Assembly: GCA_903930725.1 (NCBI GenBank)
Contig: CAIYZW010000117.1
Location: 1-5,248 of the forward strand
Length of the DNA stretch: 5,248 nucleotides
Reading direction: 5' to 3'
Source: an uncultured Bacteroidota bacterium
GTDB lineage: Bacteria; Bacteroidota; Bacteroidia; Bacteroidales; 4484-276
The position numbers were made by a program, and so were the translations under genes. Positions 1 to 5,248 of this stretch are shown here, piece after piece (the stretch's first letter is position 1; each line of letters opens with the position of its first letter). The notes under the pieces were generated by a model. That model was not told the DNA's origin, ran no database searches, and saw only the letters and a list, made by a program, of their open reading frames with translations.

Positions 1-365
1 CATTTATCATTACCTTGAAGGTTAAAGTGCAGTAAACCTGTTTAATAATGAATGATTCTTCAACCTAAAACATAAAAAAAATCTTATCAAAAACATTTAC
101 AACAACATTTTTTTTAAAGATTTGATTTGCAAAAATATGGAACTTAGACTTAATAACTGCTTAATTCATTCCAAATTGTTGATTTTCGGGCAATATGATT
201 CAAATTGAGCCGGATAAATTTTAATATTGGCGTTTTTTGGATGAAATAAAGCAGTTAAGATTCTTCATTTTGAGCATCTTAAGATATTATCACTTTTTGA
301 TGTCCTGAAGGAAGTTTTTGCAAGATAGGATTTTGCTATTTTTACCACCTCAAAAAAAGAAGAAG
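1..365. other. AT-rich non-coding region, no supported gene
   Basis: All frames are interrupted by stops and I see no tRNA, rRNA or recognised RNA fold. Small structures present are ACCTTGAAGGT at 12-22 (5-bp arms around one base), a weak AGGTT/AACCT pairing (19-23 with 35-39), and a TTAAGAT repeat pair listed separately. On the minus strand, 137-130 reads TATTTTTG, a full match to the Bacteroidota -7 motif TAnnTTTG, and bases 3-1 read ATG. A leftward gene could therefore start at the window edge, but only one codon is visible and no -33 TTTG sits at the right distance. Equally, the first bases could be the tail of a rightward gene. Confidence 0.6.
255..285. repeat. TTAAGAT direct/inverted repeat upstream of the GH47 gene
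   Basis: TTAAGAT occurs at 255-261 and again at 279-285. The second copy lies inside the perfect 10-bp palindrome ATCTTAAGAT (276-285), so the first copy can also pair with 276-282 as a 7-bp stem with a 14-base loop. It lies about 80 bases upstream of the GH47 start. It could be a regulator-binding site, but in AT-rich DNA it may be chance. Confidence 0.3.
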
Positions 366-1730
366 ATGAAGAAAAATGTACTCATCATGGTGTTTTTGAT
401 GCTGCTGACCGGCATCAATTCGTGCAAACAGCCCGCCGAAGATAAAAACCTTGCAACGGCAAATCAAATCAAAGACGAATTCAGGATTTCGTGGCAGGCC
501 TATAAAAAGTATGCCTGGAAGCACGATGGACTTAATCCGGTATCAAAGTCATGGACCGATTGGTACGAAAAATCGCTGCACATCTCGCCCATTGATGCTT
601 ATAGCACAATGCGGGTGATGGGTCTCGATGCCGAAGCTGACGAAGTTTTGAGATACATCGTTGATAGCGTAAATTTTGATGCCGATATTTTTGTAAAAAC
701 TTTTGAGGTAAATATCCGCATTTTGGGGGGACTGCTTTCGATGTACCAGTTTACGATGGATAAAGATGTATTGGCCAAAGCCGAAGATTTTGGACGCCGT
801 ATGTTGCCTGCTTTCGAATCGCCAACCGGAATCCCATATTATTCGGTTAACCTGAAAACCGGTGCAGTTAAGGGCGAGCGTGTAAATGTTGCCGAGGGCG
901 GTTCTTATCTTTTCGAAATGGGAATTTTGAGCCATTTTACCGGGAACCCGGTTTATTATGAAAAAGCAAAACGCGCATCCAGAACAATTTATAATCACCG
1001 TTCGGCAATTGGCTTGATAGGTCAGGACATCAACATCGAAACGGGCGAATGGCTCGATAAAAACAGCCACATTGGCTGCTGCATCGACAGTTATTACGAA
1101 TATTTGTACAAGAGCTGGCTGCTACTTGGCGACCCTGAGGTGAAGGAAATCTGGGATAACAGCATCACCGCCATAAATAAATACCTGATTGATGAGCACG
1201 ATTCGCGGATGTGGTATGCCCAGGCTGACATGAATAGCGGCGAAATCACAAAACGCATTGTAACCTTGTACGATGCTTATTTTCCGGCCATCCTGGCTAT
1301 TTCCGGCGATATCCCAAAGGCGGAGAAATTTCAGGAATCGTGGTACTGGCTCTGGAATAAAAATGGCCTCGAACCATCGGTTTACGATTATGGCCGCGAC
1401 TCGATAACCGGCCCAAATTATGACCTGAACCCGGAAATCATCGAATCGGCCTATTACCTTTTTTGCTTAACCGGAAATGAAAAGTACCGGCAGATGAACG
1501 AAAAATTCTGGAACGACCTCATTAAATATTGCAAAAACGATGTGGCGTTTACTTCCATCGAAAATGTGATTACCAAAGAGCGCAAGGATTATATGCCTAC
1601 TTTTTTCTTTGCCGAGACGCTTAAATATTTTTATCTCACATTTACGCCCGAAGGCAAGAAATTCCTGAACAATAATGTTTTCAGCACCGAAGCCCATCCT
1701 TTCCGGAAGGATTTATTTGTAAAAAAATGA
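366..1730 (+). CDS. GH47 family alpha-1,2-mannosidase, predicted lipoprotein
   Basis: A 454-residue protein predicted to be a calcium-dependent, inverting exo-alpha-1,2-mannosidase of glycoside hydrolase family 47, whose (alpha/alpha)7 barrel trims terminal alpha-1,2-mannose from glycans. Visible family motifs in order: YKKYAWKHDGLNPVSK (about 46-61), FEVNIRILGGLLS (113-125) with the likely acid Glu114, IDSYYEYLYK (240-249) with Asp241, NPEIIES (355-361) with the likely base Glu357, AETLKYFYL (416-424) with Glu417, and TEAHP (441-445), where the family's Thr binds Ca2+. These correspond to Glu330, Asp463, Glu599 and Thr688 of human ER mannosidase I. The N-terminus has a signal peptide and lipobox INSC with Cys20, so the protein should be membrane-anchored in the envelope. 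Start: the ATG at 366 begins MKKN and the signal peptide directly; an in-frame TTG at 318 would prepend 16 residues and bury the signal. The usual Arg before Pro-Glu (LRPE) is Asn355. The family is common in eukaryotes and sparse in bacteria. The assignment is firm at family level; the substrate is inferred. Confidence 0.9.
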   Translation: MKKNVLIMVFLMLLTGINSCKQPAEDKNLATANQIKDEFRISWQAYKKYAWKHDGLNPVSKSWTDWYEKSLHISPIDAYSTMRVMGLDAEADEVLRYIVDSVNFDADIFVKTFEVNIRILGGLLSMYQFTMDKDVLAKAEDFGRRMLPAFESPTGIPYYSVNLKTGAVKGERVNVAEGGSYLFEMGILSHFTGNPVYYEKAKRASRTIYNHRSAIGLIGQDINIETGEWLDKNSHIGCCIDSYYEYLYKSWLLLGDPEVKEIWDNSITAINKYLIDEHDSRMWYAQADMNSGEITKRIVTLYDAYFPAILAISGDIPKAEKFQESWYWLWNKNGLEPSVYDYGRDSITGPNYDLNPEIIESAYYLFCLTGNEKYRQMNEKFWNDLIKYCKNDVAFTSIENVITKERKDYMPTFFFAETLKYFYLTFTPEGKKFLNNNVFSTEAHPFRKDLFVKK

Positions 1731-1759
1731 AGTAAAAAAACCGGCAGTTAATCATAGTA

Positions 1760-1811
1760 GCGGCAAAATCGGTTCGATTATTGAATTTTAGCCATGTCGG
1801 TGCTTTGCCGC
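1760..1811. repeat. 8-bp inverted repeat between the GH47 gene and kdsA
   Basis: GCGGCAAA (1760-1767) and TTTGCCGC (1804-1811) are exact reverse complements separated by 36 bases. The right arm is followed by AAAAAAGC, not a T run, so this is not a standard intrinsic terminator for the GH47 gene. It may be a transcript hairpin, an operator or chance. The rest of the 1731-1889 gap holds no ORF. Confidence 0.35.
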
Positions 1812-1831
1812 AAAAAAGCTCTTAATGTTTG

Positions 1832-1864
1832 ATTGGTCTGGTTTTATATTTTTAATGAACTTTG
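1832..1864 (+). promoter_or_regulatory. Candidate Bacteroidota-type promoter for kdsA
   Basis: ATTG (1832-1835) and GAACTTTG (1857-1864) are separated by 21 bases and resemble the Bacteroidota -33 TTTG and -7 TAnnTTTG elements (3 of 4 and 7 of 8 consensus-compatible positions). Transcription would start near 1871, just ahead of the kdsA ATG at 1890. The first base of the -7 element is wrong, so this is weak. TATATTTT at 1845-1852 is an alternative -7 but lacks a partner at the right distance. Confidence 0.25.
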
Positions 1865-1889
1865 AATCCAAAAATTTAAAATTTAGAAA

Positions 1890-2711
1890 ATGAAAAATTC
1901 GATTTTACAAAATATTCCAAAGTTACAAAACCTCGAATCGGGAAACTTTTTTTTGCTTGCCGGCCCATGTGTAGTCGAAAATGAAAAAATGCCTTTCGAG
2001 ATTGCCGAACACATTTTAAAGATTACCGAGAAACTGAGGATTCCCTTTATTTTCAAGGCTTCTTACCGAAAAGCAAATCGCTCAAAACTCGATTCATTTA
2101 CTGGTATCGGCGACGAAAAAGCGCTTAAAATCCTGAGGAAGGTTGGCGAAGAATTCAAAATTCCCGTTGTCACGGATATTCACACCAACGAGGAGGCAGT
2201 CCTTGCCGCCGAGTATGTTGAAGTGCTCCAAATCCCGGCTTTCCTTTGTCGCCAGACCGAGTTGCTGATTTCGGCAGCCAAAACCGGAAGAACCATCAAT
2301 GTAAAAAAGGGACAGTTTCTTTCGGCGGAAGCCATGAAATTTGCTGTCGAAAAAATCCGGGAGTCTGGTAACAGCCAGGTAATGCTCACCGAACGTGGCA
2401 CCACCTTTGGCTATCAGGATTTGGTGGTTGATTATCGTGGAATTCCCGAAATGCAAAAAAACAATGTTCCGGTGATTCTCGATATCACCCACTCGTTGCA
2501 ACAGCCAAACCAACCGGCTGGTGTTACCGGTGGCCGTCCCGATCTTATCGAAACCATTGCCAAAGCCGGCATTGCTGTTGGTGTTGATGGCATTTTTATC
2601 GAAACCCACCCAAACCCCGGAAAAGCCCTCTCAGATGGCGCCAACATGCTCCGGCTTGATTTGCTTGAAGCTCTGATGGAAAAACTGGTAAAAATCAGAG
2701 AAGCGATTTAG
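1890..2711 (+). CDS. kdsA: 3-deoxy-8-phosphooctulonate (Kdo-8-P) synthase, metal-dependent type
   Basis: A cytosolic enzyme that condenses arabinose 5-phosphate with phosphoenolpyruvate to Kdo 8-phosphate, the committed step to Kdo in the lipopolysaccharide inner core. The 273-residue length fits the family, a TIM barrel of the DAHP synthase class. Signature stretches: LAGPCVVE (23-30), FKASYRKANRS (55-65), IPAFLCRQTEL (115-125), INVKKGQF (136-143), ERGTTFGY (168-175), DITH (198-201) and FIETHPNP (236-243). Cys27 in AGPC, with His201, Glu238 and Asp249, matches the four metal ligands of the metal-dependent KdsA (as in Aquifex); metal-independent enzymes such as that of E. coli have Asn in place of the Cys. 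The start at 1890 is supported by the family-like N-terminus (MKNSILQ) and the A-rich leader. The gene is 159 bases downstream of the GH47 gene with its own candidate promoter, so co-transcription is doubtful. It converges on the 7TM-HD gene, and a repeat array begins 2 bases after its stop. Confidence 0.97.
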   Translation: MKNSILQNIPKLQNLESGNFFLLAGPCVVENEKMPFEIAEHILKITEKLRIPFIFKASYRKANRSKLDSFTGIGDEKALKILRKVGEEFKIPVVTDIHTNEEAVLAAEYVEVLQIPAFLCRQTELLISAAKTGRTINVKKGQFLSAEAMKFAVEKIRESGNSQVMLTERGTTFGYQDLVVDYRGIPEMQKNNVPVILDITHSLQQPNQPAGVTGGRPDLIETIAKAGIAVGVDGIFIETHPNPGKALSDGANMLRLDLLEALMEKLVKIREAI

Positions 2712-2712
2712 A

Positions 2713-2752
2713 TGGAAGAATGGAAAATTGGAATGATGGAATGGTGGAAATT
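2713..2752. repeat. Five tandem 8-base units, TGGAAnnn
   Basis: TGGAA recurs at 2713, 2721, 2729, 2737 and 2745, exactly 8 bases apart, with the last three bases of each unit variable (GAA, AAT, TGA, TGG, ATT). The array begins 2 bases after the kdsA stop codon and is not translated. GGTGGAAA at 2743-2750 is the exact reverse complement of TTTCCACC at 2837-2844 in the neighbouring 7-base array, so the two arrays could pair in a transcript running through the gap. Confidence 0.8.
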
Positions 2753-2765
2753 GACGATTACCTAA

Positions 2766-2856
2766 CTGGCAACTTCCTTCTGGAAACAAGTGACTTACGC
2801 CTTACGCCTTAGGCCTCACGACTGGCCACTGCCCACTTTCCACCGCCGACTCCCTA
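2766..2856. repeat. Thirteen degenerate 7-base units, roughly CTnnCnA
   Basis: From 2766 every seventh base is C for 13 consecutive units (2766, 2773, 2780 and so on to 2850), and T follows in 11 of them. Units include CTTACGC twice in a row (2794, 2801), CTTAGGC (2808), CTGGCCA (2822), CTGCCCA (2829) and CTTTCCA (2836). The last unit, CTCCCTA (2850-2856), ends on the final base of the convergent gene's stop codon, which reads CTA on this strand. The pattern resembles the short tandem heptanucleotide repeats described in intergenic DNA of cyanobacteria and some other bacteria. It is not CRISPR: there are no spacers and the units are far too short. No T-tract terminator is visible in it. Confidence 0.75.
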
Positions 2857-4926
2857 TTCCGGGTACTCAATCCTGATGTGATAAATATTCATCAGCTTCT
2901 TTTTCAGGATTTTTTTTGTTTGTGAAATATCCCGCAAGGTAATATTCGAATTGATAAACTGACCGGTTTCGACTTGTTTGCTGATGATATTTTCGACAAG
3001 ATCGTTGATGGTTTGTTCGTCAATTATTTTGAGGCTACGTGAAGCAGCTTCTACCGAATCGGCCATCATTACAACAGATGTTTCTTTCGAAAATGGAATT
3101 GGGCCGGGGTAGGTAAACCGTTTTTCGTCAACAATTTCATCGGGGTTTTCCTTTTTCTCCATCACAAAAAAGTACTCTACTTTGCGGGTGCCGTGGTGGG
3201 TTCTGATAAAATCAATAATCTGTTCGGGCAGTTTGTTCTTCCTGGCCTTTTCGACACCTTTAATAACATGCCCGATAATGATGCTGGCACTTTCTTCAAA
3301 AGTAACTTCATCGTGTGGATTGACGCCGGTAACCTGGTTTTCGATAAAAAACATAGGTTGATCCATTTTTCCAATGTCGTGATAAAGCGCGCCGGTGCGG
3401 GTAAGCAGGGCATCGCCGCCAATGGCAAAAATACACTCTTCCGAAAGGTTGGCTACCTGCAGCGAATGTTGGAATGTGCCCGGTGCTTTCATCGAAAGTT
3501 CACGCAAAAGCGGGCTGTTGGTGTCCGAAAGTTCCATCATGGTAACATCGGTTACAAGCCCAAAAATCTTTTCCAAAATAAAAATCACAGGATAAGCAAA
3601 AAGCAGCAACAGTGCCGACCCGCCAAACATGGCATAGTTGAGCGGTTTTATTCCGGTAATATTACCTTCCTGAATCAATGTAAGCCCGGTATAGATGGCC
3701 GAATACGACAGAAAGATGATAAATGCTGAGAAAATAAACTGCGAACGCTTTTGAAGATTGACAATGGTAAAAATGGTGATGATCCCCGAAATGAGTTGCA
3801 TAAAAACAAACTGGAAGCTGTTCGGCACCAAAAATCCAATATTTATAATGGTGATGATGTAAACGTAAAGCGCCAGCCGGGTATCAAAAAATACACGGAT
3901 AATCATTGGTGAGAGGCAGAGCGGTACCAGATAAATGTATTGAAAACCAAATTTGAGGGCCAGGCTTGTTACAAAAACCATCATTGTGATGATGAGCAGG
4001 ATAAGCAAAACTTTTTTGTTGTCGGCTAAAATATCTTTTCTAAAAAAATGAAGAAAGAAAATAAGCACCGTAAGCGAAATGGACACCAGCAGCACCTGCC
4101 CGGCAAGGATTAAAAGATAATTTGTCTGGGTGCCTGATTTATCCTCATAATCCGCCCGCATTGATTCGAGAATCTGAAATTTGCTCTTTGTGATTACTTC
4201 GCCTTTGGAGATAATCCGTTCGCCGTTTTGAACCATTCCGTAAGTTAACGAAATCTGGTCGAGTTGTTTTTGCTGCTCAATTTTGGTGACATTCTCGTTA
4301 AAAAACACATTTTGGAGTATCGAATCCTCGAGCAGTTGCTTTAAAATATCCTTATCAACATTATCTAACTTAATTAGTAAACTGTTAATATCTTCATAAG
4401 CCGAATGTATGGTGTAAAGCTCGGAGAGCTTAACTTTTTCGGCTGTGTTTTTTGTGATAAGCGTGATTTCGTAGTCGGGAGGTTTATTCTCGGTTTCGGG
4501 AACAGGTTGTAAAACTCCACGGGTAAGAATTGTGCTTAAAATTTTCAAGCCTCTTGACAGCGTGTGTTGTTTGAAATTGCCAAGATTTGGGTCATTACCA
4601 TATTTTGCAATCCAAAGCAGGTCGAAATCTTCGATAAATTCATTCCTTTTTTGTTCGGCAAGGTCAATATTGAAATCGAAATACAGTACTTTATTCGCCA
4701 GCATTGCAGCCTTTTCGGCAGCTACTTCTTCGGATGGTTTAAGAATGGCGAAGTCGAATGGTGCAATCAGGTCGTCGTGCATCCAGGGCCGGCCTTTGGC
4801 AAATTCGTACTTGTAAGTTGCCTCTTTTGGGAAAAACGAAACAATCACCACAAGACTAACCAAAAGCAGGAAGCCTTTGTAAATTTGTGAATAATGATTT
4901 CTGAGATATGCCCAGAATTTGTTCAT
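2854..4926 (-). CDS. pgpH: 7TM-HD membrane phosphohydrolase, PgpH-type c-di-AMP phosphodiesterase
   Basis: A 690-residue inner-membrane protein predicted to hydrolyse cyclic di-AMP to pApA with a cytoplasmic HD domain. Architecture: one N-terminal membrane segment (about 16-32); an extracytoplasmic region (about 33-268, the 7TMR-HDED type, ending in the typical VQNGERIISKGEVIT stretch); seven hydrophobic segments (about 269-292, 304-324, 329-346, 350-368, 373-391, 396-417, 430-452); then the HD domain (about 478-640). All seven metal ligands expected from Listeria PgpH are visible in the same order and spacing: His487, His516-Asp517 (YHDIGK), His553, His577-His578 (THHGT) and Asp623 (MADSVEA). 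The start MNKFWAY leads straight into the first membrane segment, and the C-terminus (RIEYPE) looks complete. The gene converges with kdsA and diverges from the NlpC/P60-type gene. Family assignment is firm; c-di-AMP as the substrate is inferred from characterised homologues. Confidence 0.92.
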   Translation of the reverse strand: MNKFWAYLRNHYSQIYKGFLLLVSLVVIVSFFPKEATYKYEFAKGRPWMHDDLIAPFDFAILKPSEEVAAEKAAMLANKVLYFDFNIDLAEQKRNEFIEDFDLLWIAKYGNDPNLGNFKQHTLSRGLKILSTILTRGVLQPVPETENKPPDYEITLITKNTAEKVKLSELYTIHSAYEDINSLLIKLDNVDKDILKQLLEDSILQNVFFNENVTKIEQQKQLDQISLTYGMVQNGERIISKGEVITKSKFQILESMRADYEDKSGTQTNYLLILAGQVLLVSISLTVLIFFLHFFRKDILADNKKVLLILLIITMMVFVTSLALKFGFQYIYLVPLCLSPMIIRVFFDTRLALYVYIITIINIGFLVPNSFQFVFMQLISGIITIFTIVNLQKRSQFIFSAFIIFLSYSAIYTGLTLIQEGNITGIKPLNYAMFGGSALLLLFAYPVIFILEKIFGLVTDVTMMELSDTNSPLLRELSMKAPGTFQHSLQVANLSEECIFAIGGDALLTRTGALYHDIGKMDQPMFFIENQVTGVNPHDEVTFEESASIIIGHVIKGVEKARKNKLPEQIIDFIRTHHGTRKVEYFFVMEKKENPDEIVDEKRFTYPGPIPFSKETSVVMMADSVEAASRSLKIIDEQTINDLVENIISKQVETGQFINSNITLRDISQTKKILKKKLMNIYHIRIEYPE

Positions 4927-4947
4927 TGTGCTGCTTTTTTGATGTTG

Positions 4948-4977
4948 CTAAAGTATAAATATTTCGTTTAGCTCAAT
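4948..4977 (-). promoter_or_regulatory. Candidate promoter for the 7TM-HD gene
   Basis: Read on the minus strand, ATTG (4977-4974), 18 bases, then TACTTTAG (4955-4948) resembles the Bacteroidota TTTG / TAnnTTTG pair (3 of 4 and 7 of 8 positions; spacing about a base short). It would start transcription near 4941, giving a leader of roughly 15 bases. No Shine-Dalgarno motif precedes the ATG, as is usual in this phylum. Confidence 0.35.
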
Positions 4978-4997
4978 CTAATTAACCAACATTGGCA

Positions 4998-5005
4998 TAG
5001 ATTTG
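4998..5005 (+). promoter_or_regulatory. Candidate -7 promoter element for the NlpC/P60-type gene
   Basis: TAGATTTG is a full match to the Bacteroidota -7 consensus TAnnTTTG, 23 bases ahead of the ATG at 5029. No TTTG or TTG lies 18-21 bases upstream; the nearest similar tetramer is TTTA at 4967-4970, 27 bases away. Transcription would start near 5012. The divergent candidate promoter of the 7TM-HD gene lies in the same 102-base gap. Confidence 0.4.
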
Positions 5006-5028
5006 TTAAAATTGCAGAAAAATAATTT

Positions 5029-5248
5029 ATGGAAATTTACGGATATTGTCACCTTTCAGCCATCCCGGTCAGGGCTGAAGCATCCGACAGGTCGGAGATG
5101 GTAAACCAGCTAATATTTGGCGAAACCTTTGGGATTGTTGATACGTTTAAGTCATGGAAAGTCATCCGGGGAACCCTCGATAATTACGAAGGTTATATTG
5201 ATGAAAAACAGTTTTTGCCTCTTGACGAATCTGAATATCAACAACTAA
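5029..5248 (+). CDS. Predicted SH3-NlpC/P60 peptidase, N-terminal part, cut by the window edge
   Basis: An open frame from ATG 5029 runs to the right edge without a stop (73 whole codons visible). It begins MEIYGYCHLSAIPVRAEAS and continues with SEMVNQLIFGETF (22-34), SWKVI (42-46) and DNYEGYIDEKQF (51-62). This is the pattern of a bacterial SH3 domain (paired strands ending in a G-[YW]-[IV] segment) that precedes the NlpC/P60 catalytic domain in a common Bacteroidota protein group, related to the gamma-D-glutamyl-L-diamino acid endopeptidases (YkfC/dipeptidyl-peptidase VI type) that cleave murein peptides. The catalytic Cys/His domain would lie beyond the window and is not seen. No signal peptide is visible, so a cytosolic murein-recycling role is more likely than secretion; this is inference. 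The start is set by the first Met after the -7 element and by homologue-like N-terminal residues. Confidence 0.75.
   Translation, partial: MEIYGYCHLSAIPVRAEASDRSEMVNQLIFGETFGIVDTFKSWKVIRGTLDNYEGYIDEKQFLPLDESEYQQL

Noticed and set aside
1..3. Minus-strand ATG at the extreme left edge as a leftward gene start
   Set aside because: Only one codon is visible. The -7-like TATTTTTG at 137-130 fits such a gene, but nothing else can be tested within the window.
318..365. In-frame upstream TTG start giving a 470-residue GH47 protein
   Set aside because: It would add a 16-residue lysine-ending extension ahead of a complete lipoprotein signal peptide; the ATG at 366 gives the normal N-terminus.
725..730. 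Run of six G in the GH47 gene next to the catalytic motif, as a possible phase-variable tract
   Set aside because: Six bases is short for slippage switching, and the run simply encodes the conserved Leu-Gly-Gly of the family.
549..1070. 173-residue minus-strand open frame inside the GH47 gene
   Set aside because: It lies wholly antisense to a well-supported gene, shows no recognisable family motif, and has a composition typical of an antisense shadow.
2094..2609. 171-residue minus-strand open frame inside kdsA
   Set aside because: It is antisense to conserved KdsA sequence with no recognisable motif; two shorter minus-strand frames in the same gene are rejected likewise.
2766..2856. Possible CRISPR array or intrinsic terminator in the kdsA-pgpH gap
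   Set aside because: Units are 7 bases with no spacers, and there is no GC-rich stem followed by a T run. Only short palindromes such as GCCTTAGGC (2806-2814) and TGGCCA (2823-2828) occur.
3193..3729. 178-residue plus-strand open frame opposite the HD domain
   Set aside because: It is antisense to the conserved HD and membrane region of the PgpH-type gene with no motif of its own.
4564..4890. 108-residue plus-strand open frame opposite the N-terminal part of the PgpH-type gene
   Set aside because: It is antisense to the extracytoplasmic domain coding region, with no family resemblance and no start context.

Overview
The window comes from a member of the Bacteroidota, probably a Bacteroidales/Marinilabiliales-type organism; this is inferred. 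The supporting signs are A-rich translation starts without Shine-Dalgarno motifs, short AT-rich intergenic gaps with matches to the Bacteroidota promoter motif TAnnTTTG, a Kdo-synthesis gene (so a Gram-negative outer membrane), a lipoprotein glycosidase, and a NlpC/P60-type protein beginning with a bacterial SH3 domain.

Layout from left to right. Positions 1-365 are AT-rich and hold no gene I can support. Positions 366-1730 (+) encode a lipoprotein of glycoside hydrolase family 47, the class I alpha-1,2-mannosidase fold best known from eukaryotic N-glycan trimming, with its acidic catalytic residues in place. A 159-base gap with an 8-bp inverted repeat follows. Positions 1890-2711 (+) encode KdsA, the Kdo-8-phosphate synthase, of the metal-dependent (Cys) type. 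The 142 bases between kdsA and the next gene, which converges on it, are almost wholly two short-period degenerate arrays: five 8-base units, then thirteen 7-base units. Positions 2854-4926 (-) encode a complete 7TM-HD membrane phosphohydrolase of the PgpH type, predicted to degrade c-di-AMP. A 102-base divergent promoter region separates it from the N-terminal part of a predicted SH3-NlpC/P60 peptidase (5029 to the right edge, +).

Three of the four genes relate to the cell envelope: Kdo for lipopolysaccharide, c-di-AMP turnover (linked to wall and osmotic homeostasis in other bacteria), and a predicted murein-peptide hydrolase. The GH47 enzyme looks like a standalone glycan-degrading gene; no SusC/SusD pair or other glycosidase lies within the window. 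I see no wholly new multi-gene system. The most unusual items are the two period-locked arrays filling the convergent gap and the GH47 lipoprotein.
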